From assembly GCA_028280675.1 (NCBI GenBank), contig JANQLI010000149.1, forward strand, positions 1 to 5,652: a stretch of 5,652 bases of DNA, read 5' to 3'. The stretch is from Alphaproteobacteria bacterium. GTDB lineage: Bacteria; Pseudomonadota; Alphaproteobacteria; SMXP01. The translations under genes and the position numbers were made by a program. The notes under the pieces were generated by a model. That model did no database searches, was not told where the DNA came from, and saw only the letters and a list, made by a program, of their open reading frames with translations. Below are positions 1 through 5,652 of this stretch, in pieces (positions within the stretch are counted from its first letter, which is position 1; each line of letters begins with the position of its first letter).

Positions 1-273
1 CACATCTGGCGCAAGAGTGAGCACTTCTTCACTGGACCCATAGAGGAGTGGGAGATCTTTCGCACGATCACGATAGTAAGAGTGCACCATACGTGCTTCG
101 TGCGACAAGCCAAGAATTTGATCGTCATCCGCCAGCGCTAACACATATTGATCAGCGCAATAATCCATCGACATAACCGATGGTTTATCAGCCGCAAATG
201 CGAGTGTTGAAAAAACAAACGGAATCAGCGTCAACACGCACAAATGTTTGATGCTGATTCCGCATTGCGTCAT
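1..273 (-). CDS. btuF: BtuF-like periplasmic substrate-binding protein of a cobalamin (Fe/B12-type) ABC transporter, N-terminal part
   Basis: The first 91 codons are present; the gene continues beyond the left edge. The product should bind cobalamin in the periplasm and pass it to an inner-membrane BtuCD-type permease. The N-terminus (MTQCGISIKHL, then a hydrophobic stretch ending AFA before ADKPS) is a Sec signal peptide with cleavage expected after about residue 27. The mature start has the pattern SVMSMDYCADQYVLALAD, then QILGLSHEA, typical of the first strand and helix of Fe/B12 periplasmic-binding domains. The ATG at 273 directly follows the btuB stop codon (TAA then ATG) and no other Met precedes the signal peptide, so this start is secure. 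No strong Shine-Dalgarno is visible, so translation is probably coupled to btuB. Family membership is seen in the sequence; cobalamin specificity is inferred from btuB and the riboswitch. A siderophore or haem binder is the alternative. Confidence 0.8.
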   Translation of the reverse strand, partial: MTQCGISIKHLCVLTLIPFVFSTLAFAADKPSVMSMDYCADQYVLALADDDQILGLSHEARMVHSYYRDRAKDLPLLYGSSEEVLTLAPDV

Positions 274-2121
274 TTAGAATGTCCCGCGCATGCCCAAAAA
301 GGCGGACCGCCCCGGTGTGCCATAATTCAGCACATGTTGGTAATCTTCATCAAACAGATTATCGACACGGCCATAAAGCTGCACCTGATCATGCAGATCA
401 TAGGATGCTTTCAGGTCCACACGCGTCCACTCATCCGTTGTCGCAAAAGGCGAATCCATTTGTTCACCATGATAGGTGACATCTAATGACGTTGCCAACT
501 GTTCTGTGATGTCCCAATTCAAACTGAGAAAGGCTTCATGTTCTGGCTGACGCGCCAGTTGTTCACCAGTCGTCGCGTCTTCCGCATCGGTATAGACATA
601 GTGACCATTAATGCTGACCGCATCGGAAATATCCGCGCGAACTTCAAACTCCACACCTTGCGATTCCACTTCTGCCACATTGATGTACCCAAGCAAGAAA
701 TCAAAGTCGATAATATCCGTGCCTTCCTGATTGAAGTACGTCGCACCCACAGTCACGCGATCATCAAAGAAGCGTTGCGAGACGCCAATGTCCCAGGCTT
801 TGGATTCTTCCGGGTCCAAATCAGATGCAGGCGTCGTGAGACCACAAAAAGTGCAAATGTAAGTGAGTTGGTAAAGACTTGGCGCTTTAAACCCCTCGCC
901 CCAACTGGCATGAAAACGCGTGCCAGTCTCTGGGATATTGTATGCGGCCGTGATGCGGCCTGTGGTGACATCGCCAAAGGTTTCATGATCATCATAGCGC
1001 AGCCCGCCTGTCAGGATCAGGTTTTCAATGGGCGTCCATTCCACATCGGCAAAGACACTATCAATCGTAACCTCTTCACTGGCGATTTCATCGGTTTTGG
1101 CTTTCACCTCTTCGTGCTGCAGACCGCCTGTAACGCGCCATTGGTCATTCACGGTAAAGTTTCCGAGGTAATCGAAATTGAGACGCTCGCCCTTGCCAAA
1201 GAAAGAAACAGGTCCGATATGTGCGCGGTCAATATCTGAAAATTCGACAGAAAACGTATTCTCAAAGCGCCCGTCCAAAAGATCGACAAATAGACGGCCA
1301 GCCAGAACAAGCTCTTCAGACGTATCGCGTTCAGACGTATCGGTAGGCAAGAAAGTGAGAAAATCAAACCCATCACTGTCGATGTCACTATCGGAATAGC
1401 GACCAATGAATTCAGCACGCACAATGTCTGAGAGCATCGCGCCTATCTTGGCCGAGACGGCGTAGTTTTCATAGCCGTCATTTTCGCCATTGCCATTGTC
1501 TTTTTCCGCTTTAGAAATACCGCCGCTCGTGACGCCTGTTCCTGTGACACGGTAATCAAACCGCTCATTCCCACCGCGCAACGTGACACCTGCACGGTAG
1601 GTGTTATAGGAACCAACTTCAGCAAAAGCACTCCCTTCAAACCCATCGCCGCCAGATTTCGTGATAATATTGACAACCCCGCCAATGGCGTCCGAGCCAT
1701 AAAGCACAGATTGGGGGCCTTTCAGCACTTCAACACGGGCAATGTCATGCGGATTGAGATTAGCAAAGTTATACCCGCCACCTGTCGCGCTTGAGTCATT
1801 CACTTGGACACCATCAATCAAGATGACTGTTTGATCCGTCAAGGCGCCGCGAATACGCACCGTCGCCACACCGCCATAGGAGCCATTTTGATTGATCGAT
1901 AGACCTGGCAGCGTTTCCAAAGCGTCGAGCGCAAAATTAAATTGTCCGCGTTCCAGTTCGATCTCCGAAAGAACAGAGATCGAACTCCCTACATTTTCGA
2001 GGGAAACCGCCCGGCGCGTCGTCGTGACGACAAATTCATCAACGGCAAACGCCGGTGTGAGTGTTGAAGTGGATAAGAAAAACAGTGCACTAGCACTGAA
2101 GGTTTTTGTAAACGTCCCCAT
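274..2121 (-). CDS. btuB: TonB-dependent vitamin B12 outer-membrane receptor BtuB
   Basis: This 615-residue receptor imports cobalamin across the outer membrane using energy from TonB-ExbBD; E. coli BtuB is about the same length (614). Residues 1-26 are a signal peptide ending AFA. A TonB box (DEFVVTT, 28-34) resembles the BtuB box DTLVVTA. The plug domain spans about 40-155 and carries IRG, LIDGVQV and the conserved RVEVLKGPQSVLYGSDAIGG segment (129-148). The rest is a 22-strand-type barrel with FKAPSLYQL (411-419), VDNLFDEDY (586-594) and a C-terminal Phe for outer-membrane insertion. Asp-rich loops at about 207-216 and 243-253 sit where BtuB binds calcium; that equivalence is inferred. I chose the ATG at 2121 because TGAGG lies six bases upstream and the signal peptide follows. 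An in-frame ATG at 2133 would add MRFL. Reading further upstream to 2256 would run through the riboswitch platform. A cobalamin riboswitch precedes the gene, which supports B12 over an iron chelate. Confidence 0.93.
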   Translation of the reverse strand: MGTFTKTFSASALFFLSTSTLTPAFAVDEFVVTTTRRAVSLENVGSSISVLSEIELERGQFNFALDALETLPGLSINQNGSYGGVATVRIRGALTDQTVILIDGVQVNDSSATGGGYNFANLNPHDIARVEVLKGPQSVLYGSDAIGGVVNIITKSGGDGFEGSAFAEVGSYNTYRAGVTLRGGNERFDYRVTGTGVTSGGISKAEKDNGNGENDGYENYAVSAKIGAMLSDIVRAEFIGRYSDSDIDSDGFDFLTFLPTDTSERDTSEELVLAGRLFVDLLDGRFENTFSVEFSDIDRAHIGPVSFFGKGERLNFDYLGNFTVNDQWRVTGGLQHEEVKAKTDEIASEEVTIDSVFADVEWTPIENLILTGGLRYDDHETFGDVTTGRITAAYNIPETGTRFHASWGEGFKAPSLYQLTYICTFCGLTTPASDLDPEESKAWDIGVSQRFFDDRVTVGATYFNQEGTDIIDFDFLLGYINVAEVESQGVEFEVRADISDAVSINGHYVYTDAEDATTGEQLARQPEHEAFLSLNWDITEQLATSLDVTYHGEQMDSPFATTDEWTRVDLKASYDLHDQVQLYGRVDNLFDEDYQHVLNYGTPGRSAFLGMRGTF

Positions 2122-2127
2122 AAGAAA

Positions 2128-2132
2128 CCTCA
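2128..2132 (-). promoter_or_regulatory. Ribosome binding site of btuB
   Basis: TGAGG on the minus strand is followed by the six-base spacer TTTCTT and then ATG at 2121. This is a good Shine-Dalgarno at good spacing and decides the btuB start. It lies about 55 bases downstream of the U-run of the proposed terminator, so the site itself is not obviously sequestered by the riboswitch. A small 5-bp hairpin (GCGCA/TGCGC with a 3-base loop, 2142-2154) sits just upstream. Confidence 0.75.
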
Positions 2133-2187
2133 TTTTGCAATGCGCAAGATGCGCGTGAAACAAAACTGATTGGGGATATAAAAATTC

Positions 2188-2220
2188 AAAAACCCCGCCA
2201 TCAGCAACATGATGTCGCCG
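2188..2220 (-). terminator. Candidate intrinsic terminator in the btuB leader (riboswitch OFF state)
   Basis: On the minus strand CATCA (2214-2210) pairs with TGATG (2203-2199) across the loop TGTTGC. After an A·G mismatch the stem continues with two G-C pairs (2217-2216 with 2197-2196). G-rich sequence (2195-2193) and five T residues (2192-2188) follow. The stem is short for an intrinsic terminator, but position and U-run fit a transcriptional expression platform just after the cobalamin aptamer and well before the btuB ribosome binding site. The fold was made by eye, without an energy calculation. Confidence 0.45.
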
Positions 2221-2276
2221 ATACGGAGGTCCGCTCTGAGTGATTATCCCGATCATCAGAAGGGCGACGCGATGGC
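2197..2276 (-). promoter_or_regulatory. Candidate nested antiterminator of the cobalamin riboswitch (ON state)
   Basis: Two perfect 6-base complementarities are nested. GCCATC (2276-2271), which includes the 3' strand of riboswitch stem P1, can pair with GATGGC (2202-2197), the 3' arm of the proposed terminator. Directly inside, GTCGCC (2268-2263) can pair with GGCGAC (2219-2214), which overlaps the terminator's 5' arm. Both pairings can form at once and would disrupt both P1 and the terminator. The inferred logic: bound cobalamin stabilises P1, frees the terminator arms and stops transcription; without ligand the antiterminator forms and btuB is transcribed. The complementarity is seen directly; the mechanism is inferred. 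Confidence 0.5.
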
Positions 2277-2426
2277 AGGTCTCCTGGCTTAGCGCCTCTC
2301 CGCTTATCCATACCTTCCCAAGACAAGTCTCAGTGGCAATTAATGGAAAGCGCGACGCTTACAGTTGCGGGTACAGCCACGGATTTGCACCGTGTTCCCT
2401 CTTCGCCCTTTATCAAGGGCACCATC
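2271..2426 (-). promoter_or_regulatory. Cobalamin riboswitch (B12 element) controlling btuB-btuF
   Basis: The minus strand carries the conserved elements of the cobalamin riboswitch in order. They are AGGGAACACGGTGCAAATCC (from 2400), GGCTGTACCCGCAACTGTAA (about 2378-2359), GCCACTG (2337-2331), GGGAAGG and the B12 box AGCCAGGAGACCTG (2289-2276). Closing stem P1 is a perfect 5-bp match, GATGG (2426-2422) with CCATC (2275-2271). Such RNAs bind a cobalamin and lower expression of B12 transport or synthesis genes. The element lies between a promoter and btuB and matches that receptor. Which cobalamin form it prefers cannot be read with certainty from the primary sequence. Confidence 0.96.
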
Positions 2427-2433
2427 AGGAGTG

Positions 2434-2463
2434 GCTATAGCAGGATTCATTTGCAAAGTGCAA
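2434..2463 (-). promoter_or_regulatory. Probable promoter of the riboswitch-btuB-btuF transcript
   Basis: The minus strand has TTGCAC (2463-2458), an 18-base spacer, and TATAGC (2439-2434) preceded by TG at the extended -10 position (TGCTATAGC). Transcription would start near 2427, one or two bases before stem P1 of the riboswitch. That fit is the main support, because the -35 match is only moderate. It lies in the gap after the acyl-CoA synthetase stop codon, so the B12 genes can be expressed separately from the upstream catabolic genes. Confidence 0.55.
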
Positions 2464-2486
2464 GAGCAGACGAAAAGTGTTGGACT

Positions 2487-4007
2487 TTAGCCCTTTTCAC
2501 GCAATTCGCGCTTCAACACTTTGCCATTTGCGTTGCGGGGCAACACGTCGATAAACGCGACGTCTTTGGGGAGTTTGTAATCGGCGATTTTGCCTTTACA
2601 GAACTCCACCACGTCATCAGCCGACACATCGCCACCAGGTGCAACCACGAAAGCTTTGATCCGCTCACCCCATTTTTCATCGGGAACGCCCGTGATCGCC
2701 ACATCGGCAATGCCTGCATGCTGCAACAACACCTCTTCAATCTCGCGTGGATAGACATTGATGCCGCCAGTGATGACCATGTCTTTTTTGCGATCAACGA
2801 TATAGATGTAACCTTCGTCATCACGCATGGCCATGTCTTCGACCGTCACCCAACCATCGTGGAAGGCTTTGTCGGTTTCTTCGGGGCGCTTCCAATAACC
2901 ATTAAAAAGATAAGGGCTGCGGGAGAACAATTCCCCGACTTCACCGGGCACGCAACCTTTGCCTTCACCGTCAACGATTTTCACCTGGGTCATCGGGAAA
3001 GGAAGACCGACGCATTTTTGTTTGCGCAATTGATCCGCAGGCCGCAAATTTGTGACGATGCTGGCTTCTGTCGAACCATAGGTTTCATGCAACATGCCAT
3101 CGCCAAAGTAATCGACGATTTTTTCTTTCGAAGATTGCGGCAGCGGCGCGGCATTTGAGATGATGGTGTGCAAACTATCAGTGCGATTTGCATCAAGAAT
3201 GTTTTGCTCCACCGAAAAGATCGCATTGAAATGGGTTGGCACCGCAAAATACCCGCTAATGCGTTCATCTTTCAGTTTACGGAGAAATATTTCCGGATCG
3301 AACTTATCCAAGATCTCTGCAAAGCCACCAAAGAAAACAGGAGCTAAAGCAAACAGCATCCCCGCTCCATGACACATCGGCGCCATCGCGAGGAAGCGAT
3401 CATCCGGCGAGTAACAGCCATATTCCTGCGCCATGCCCAGCAATGTGAGAATGCGCGAACGATGTGGAACGAGCACACCTTTGGGCAAGCCGGTCGTGCC
3501 CGATGTATAAGGGATGGTGAAATTATCCCATTCCTGCACTTGTGGAAACGTGGCGGACCCACGCGCTTCGCCTAGCCATGTATCGAGTTCATCACCCACA
3601 ACGATAATGCGTTTGACGGTGGCAAACTGGCTGTCTTTGACAGCTTCGGCGCTACGTGCATCGGCAAATAACACTTTCGCTTCCGCGTTATCGCAAATAG
3701 CGACCACTTCGGCTGGAGCAAGACGCGGATTGACTGTGGCAAGCGCCACACCTGCTTGCGAGGCCCCCGCGATGATTTCAAGATAAGGAATGGAGTTTGC
3801 CGATAAGATCGCCCCATGATCTCCTGGCCCTAAACCGAGATCCGCAATCATAGCCGTTGTCACGCGATCAATACGGTCAAGGAGTTGCGCATATGTGCGT
3901 GTGTCATCGCCGTGTTTCGCCGCTATTTTTTGCGGCGCCCGCATCATTGATGCGCGCATGCCATCGACAAAAGACATATGCTGGAAAGAGAGCGGAAAGT
4001 CTGTCAT
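2487..4007 (-). CDS. Acyl-CoA synthetase (AMP-binding, class I adenylate-forming ligase)
   Basis: This complete 506-residue enzyme should activate a carboxylic acid with ATP to an acyl-adenylate and then to the CoA thioester in the cytoplasm. Signatures in order: the phosphate-binding loop YTSGTTGLPKG (167-177), the adenine-site motif YGSTE (310-314), the aspartate of the GWVTVEDMA segment (D391), the hinge segment IVDRKKDM (403-410), GGINVYPREIEEVL (414-427), and the C-terminal catalytic lysine in NANGKVLK (K496). Length is normal for the family (about 500-550). The usual Gly-Asp before the ribose-binding Asp segment reads Glu-Asp here. The start at 4007 is 12 bases after the amidohydrolase stop; an AGGG overlapping that stop is a weak ribosome site. 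The close spacing implies co-transcription with the amidohydrolase. The acid substrate (fatty, aromatic or other) cannot be assigned by eye; fatty-acyl, feruloyl- and cyclohexanecarboxyl-CoA ligases share these motifs. Confidence 0.93.
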   Translation of the reverse strand: MTDFPLSFQHMSFVDGMRASMMRAPQKIAAKHGDDTRTYAQLLDRIDRVTTAMIADLGLGPGDHGAILSANSIPYLEIIAGASQAGVALATVNPRLAPAEVVAICDNAEAKVLFADARSAEAVKDSQFATVKRIIVVGDELDTWLGEARGSATFPQVQEWDNFTIPYTSGTTGLPKGVLVPHRSRILTLLGMAQEYGCYSPDDRFLAMAPMCHGAGMLFALAPVFFGGFAEILDKFDPEIFLRKLKDERISGYFAVPTHFNAIFSVEQNILDANRTDSLHTIISNAAPLPQSSKEKIVDYFGDGMLHETYGSTEASIVTNLRPADQLRKQKCVGLPFPMTQVKIVDGEGKGCVPGEVGELFSRSPYLFNGYWKRPEETDKAFHDGWVTVEDMAMRDDEGYIYIVDRKKDMVITGGINVYPREIEEVLLQHAGIADVAITGVPDEKWGERIKAFVVAPGGDVSADDVVEFCKGKIADYKLPKDVAFIDVLPRNANGKVLKRELREKG

Positions 4008-4019
4008 GGCTGCGATGCC

Positions 4020-4877
4020 CTAACCCGGTAGATTAAAAATGCGCAGCGCGTTACCGCGCAACATTTTTTGTTTAGACTCGTCACGAAATCCAAGATCGTC
4101 GATTTCTTTGATAGCGCGCTCGGGATCAATCACCGGCCAATCCGTACCAAAAAGGACCTTATCCTGACCATAGGTATTGGCGTAATGTACAAAGCTTTGC
4201 GGCCAATGCTTCGGCGCGTAGGCGTCACCGCAGGTGTAGATATTTTCATGTTTCCAGCACATAGAAATCATTTCGTCCGTCCACGGAACACCAATGTGAA
4301 TGCCGATCAACGTTAACTCCGGAAAATCGATCGCCACCTGATCAAGGCAAATCGGCCGCCCCACACTGGGCAATCGGCGCTCGCGGGAATAGACAAGATT
4401 ATGCCCAACCTGCATCATGATCGGAATCTCAAGCTCAGCGCACTTTGTATAGAAGGGATAATATTTAGCGTGATCCGGCGGTAATTCGCACCAATGCGGA
4501 TACAAATGCGCGCCGACAAAACCGAGCTCCTTCACTGCATATTCAAGATCGCGCACGCCCTGCATGCCTCGGTACGGATCAACACCCGCAAGACCTGAAA
4601 AACGATCCGGATGCTTTTGACACAGCTCATGCACGTATTCATAAGGCATCTCGAATCCGTGCTTTTTATTGATGTCGCCAGCGCGAACCGCAATCAGAAG
4701 CGCGCGCTCAATACCAGCCGCATCCATCTTTTTGAGGTAATCATCCATCGACACGCCGCCGCGCATGTCTTCTGGCATACGGACTTGCTTTTTGAAATCC
4801 TCATCCAAGCCGGTCCAATGATTATCAACGGCTTCAGGAGTAAACGGATTGCAGACAATATCGATTGCGCCAGCCAT
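4020..4877 (-). CDS. Amidohydrolase-2 family protein (ACMSD / resorcylate decarboxylase-like TIM barrel)
   Basis: A 285-residue protein of the amidohydrolase-2 family, which includes aminocarboxymuconate-semialdehyde and resorcylate decarboxylases and 4-oxalomesaconate hydratase. Visible barrel landmarks are GAHLYPHW (122-129, H124 and H128), QVGH (H159), GIHIG (H194) and FGTDWPV (D246), in the order and spacing of the metal and catalytic residues of this family. The C-terminus LRGNALRIFNL is the standard family ending. The expected N-terminal DxHxH motif instead reads DIVCN (D6, V8, N10), so both histidines of that motif are missing and metal binding may be altered. The ATG at 4877 is the only reasonable start in this frame, as no in-frame ATG, GTG or TTG lies just upstream; its Shine-Dalgarno is poor. 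It precedes the acyl-CoA synthetase by 12 bases and follows a cupin gene. Cytoplasmic: no signal peptide. Decarboxylase, hydratase or hydrolase activity cannot be decided. Confidence 0.88.
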   Translation of the reverse strand: MAGAIDIVCNPFTPEAVDNHWTGLDEDFKKQVRMPEDMRGGVSMDDYLKKMDAAGIERALLIAVRAGDINKKHGFEMPYEYVHELCQKHPDRFSGLAGVDPYRGMQGVRDLEYAVKELGFVGAHLYPHWCELPPDHAKYYPFYTKCAELEIPIMMQVGHNLVYSRERRLPSVGRPICLDQVAIDFPELTLIGIHIGVPWTDEMISMCWKHENIYTCGDAYAPKHWPQSFVHYANTYGQDKVLFGTDWPVIDPERAIKEIDDLGFRDESKQKMLRGNALRIFNLPG

Positions 4878-4938
4878 ACCAATAATCCATGTGTTGCGCC
4901 CTTTAGGGCAAAAGAAAATGCAATGTCATAAGCAAGGA

Positions 4939-4967
4939 CGGCGGCACGCTCATCCGAACTGCCGCCG
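4939..4967 (-). other. GC-rich stem-loop between the cupin and amidohydrolase genes
   Basis: An 8-bp perfect inverted repeat, CGGCGGCA and TGCCGCCG, surrounds a 13-base loop. It begins 25 bases after the cupin stop codon. No T-run follows immediately; the nearest T-rich stretch is about 20 bases on. It could be a transcript-stabilising or partial-termination hairpin, a protein-binding site, or part of the amidohydrolase leader. Confidence 0.5.
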
Positions 4968-4976
4968 CCAATTGTG

Positions 4977-5006
4977 ATTATAGTCTCAAGGCTTACTGCC
5001 CGTCGA
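4977..5006 (-). promoter_or_regulatory. Possible promoter for amidohydrolase and acyl-CoA synthetase
   Basis: A perfect TATAAT (4982-4977) lies just after the cupin stop codon. With an 18-base spacer the upstream hexamer is TCGACG (5006-5001), four of six matching TTGACA and falling inside the end of the cupin gene. Transcription would start around 4970, right at the GC-rich hairpin. The -35 box is weak and no operator is evident, so this is tentative. Confidence 0.35.
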
Positions 5007-5652
5007 GATCCCATTCCCCGGTTGAGCGTGAACGGCCCGGAATACCGGCCATCAATGGCCGCTGTATGGGATCGTCTGGATCATAATTAAGCGCACGGCC
5101 TTTTGAGATAACCTGCTCTTCAACCGTAATCCAGTTGATCAGACTGCCATCAAGGCGGAAAATCCATGCGGCCCCTTTCTCCATACCAGACCGGAAGTGA
5201 CCGTGTTTCACGCGAGCTGGGCGGAAGAAATACGTCCCCGCATCCAACTTGCCGAAGTTGTAATCCATGTCACCGTAAACGGTATAGGCTTCCTCGAACA
5301 CAGGGTGGTGCACAAGGCGATCATCACCCCAGCCTGGAGGCGCATAAGCATACATGGTGACAAAGCCTGTGCGGTTGTTTTCCGGATCGGGTGGATCGCG
5401 ATAAAGCATCTTCAGCATCAATTCCCACTGGGTATCGCCTTCAAAGATGTTGTTCATCCATTTCATTTTGAACGTATCTTTGAACGTCAAGTAACCCGGC
5501 TTATTCGACACCGTGTTCCCGCCCTGGGGAATGAAGTCCGACCGGTCTTTGTCAGACAGGGAAAAACCCCAATCACCGTATTCACGGAACAACAAAATTT
5601 CTGTGCCCGCTTTTGCGTGCATCGCCGGAACCAATTTCCCCGCAGGCGCCCG
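4993..5652 (-). CDS. Cupin-domain protein (probable bicupin, ChrR/DUF4437-like), C-terminal part
   Basis: The last 219 residues are visible and the frame stays open to the right edge (RAPAGKLVPAMHAK at the edge), so the true start lies outside the window; the TTG at 5634 and the ATG at 5622 are internal. A cupin domain occupies about 84-170 of the visible part: LYRDP, APPGW, HHPVFEEAY (H115, H116, E120, E121), GD (127-128), then LDAGTYFFRPARVKHGHF with H150 and H152, the pattern of metal-binding cupin motifs 1 and 2. The start of the fragment (MHAKAGTEILLFREYGDW, about 11-28) looks like a first cupin motif, which suggests two cupin domains. Cupins of this kind act as metal-dependent dioxygenases, isomerases or ligand sensors; the activity is not decided here. 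It lies 115 bases upstream of the amidohydrolase on the same strand, so a role in the same pathway is likely but not shown. Confidence 0.82.
   Translation of the reverse strand, partial: RAPAGKLVPAMHAKAGTEILLFREYGDWGFSLSDKDRSDFIPQGGNTVSNKPGYLTFKDTFKMKWMNNIFEGDTQWELMLKMLYRDPPDPENNRTGFVTMYAYAPPGWGDDRLVHHPVFEEAYTVYGDMDYNFGKLDAGTYFFRPARVKHGHFRSGMEKGAAWIFRLDGSLINWITVEEQVISKGRALNYDPDDPIQRPLMAGIPGRSRSTGEWDLDGQ

Noticed and set aside
538..1239. 233-codon open frame on the plus strand within btuB.
   Set aside because: It lies antisense to well-supported btuB barrel sequence, shows no recognisable domain or ribosome site, and is a frame shadow.
2122..2256. 45-codon N-terminal extension of btuB reading up to an ATG at 2256.
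   Set aside because: It would translate the riboswitch expression platform, has no ribosome site, and would put the signal peptide 45 residues inside the protein. The ATG at 2121 has a Shine-Dalgarno and a signal peptide directly after it.
2464..2500. AT-rich inverted repeats (GAAAAG/CTTTTC, AAAGT/ACTTT) after the acyl-CoA synthetase stop, considered as a terminator.
   Set aside because: The stems are weak and there is no T-run after them on the minus strand.
2343..3158. 271-codon open frame on the plus strand covering part of the riboswitch and the acyl-CoA synthetase 3' half.
   Set aside because: It is antisense to a cobalamin aptamer and to conserved ligase motifs; the translation resembles no family and reflects codon bias on the opposite strand.
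4896..4907. GCCC/GGGC 4-bp hairpin with a 4-base loop just upstream of the amidohydrolase.
   Set aside because: Too short to call as a terminator or operator, and no U-run follows.
4694..5014. 106-codon minus-strand frame spanning the cupin-amidohydrolase gap.
   Set aside because: It overlaps both flanking genes out of frame, and its translation shows no domain. The amidohydrolase frame explains most of this stretch.
5620..5634. TTG at 5634 or ATG at 5622 as the start of the cupin gene.
   Set aside because: The frame stays open to the right edge, the residues there look like part of a first cupin domain, and neither codon has a good ribosome site.

Overview
All five genes I can support lie on the minus strand, so the window reads right to left. 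It suggests a Gram-negative proteobacterium, most likely an alphaproteobacterium, because it has a TonB-dependent outer-membrane receptor, a Sec-exported substrate-binding protein and moderate base composition. The genus cannot be named from the sequence.

Right half (about 2487-5652): a catabolic-looking set in transcription order. It holds the C-terminal 219 residues of a probable bicupin protein (4993-5652, running off the right edge), a 285-aa amidohydrolase-2 family protein (4020-4877), and a complete 506-aa acyl-CoA synthetase of the AMP-binding family (2487-4007). The last two genes are 12 bases apart and look co-transcribed. A 115-base gap with an 8-bp GC-rich hairpin and a good -10 box separates the cupin gene from the amidohydrolase. 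Together they suggest degradation of a small, possibly aromatic, acid: cupin-type metal chemistry, amidohydrolase-type C-C or C-N chemistry, then CoA activation. The substrate cannot be told. The amidohydrolase lacks the usual N-terminal HxH metal motif.

Left half (1-2463): a cobalamin (vitamin B12) uptake unit. A promoter (2434-2463) leads directly into a textbook cobalamin riboswitch (2271-2426). This is followed by a candidate expression platform, a terminator hairpin with a U-run (2188-2220) competing with a nested antiterminator that includes the 3' strand of P1. Next come btuB (274-2121, 615 aa, TonB-dependent B12 receptor) and, with TAA directly followed by ATG, the first 91 codons of a BtuF-like periplasmic binding protein (1-273, running off the left edge). 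The likely logic is repression of receptor and binding protein when cobalamin is plentiful. The 365-base stretch between the acyl-CoA synthetase and btuB contains no gene and is accounted for by promoter, riboswitch, expression platform and ribosome binding site.

I saw no tRNA, rRNA, CRISPR, insertion sequence or phage sequence. The clearest unusual points are the nested switching architecture of the riboswitch leader and the degenerate metal site of the amidohydrolase.
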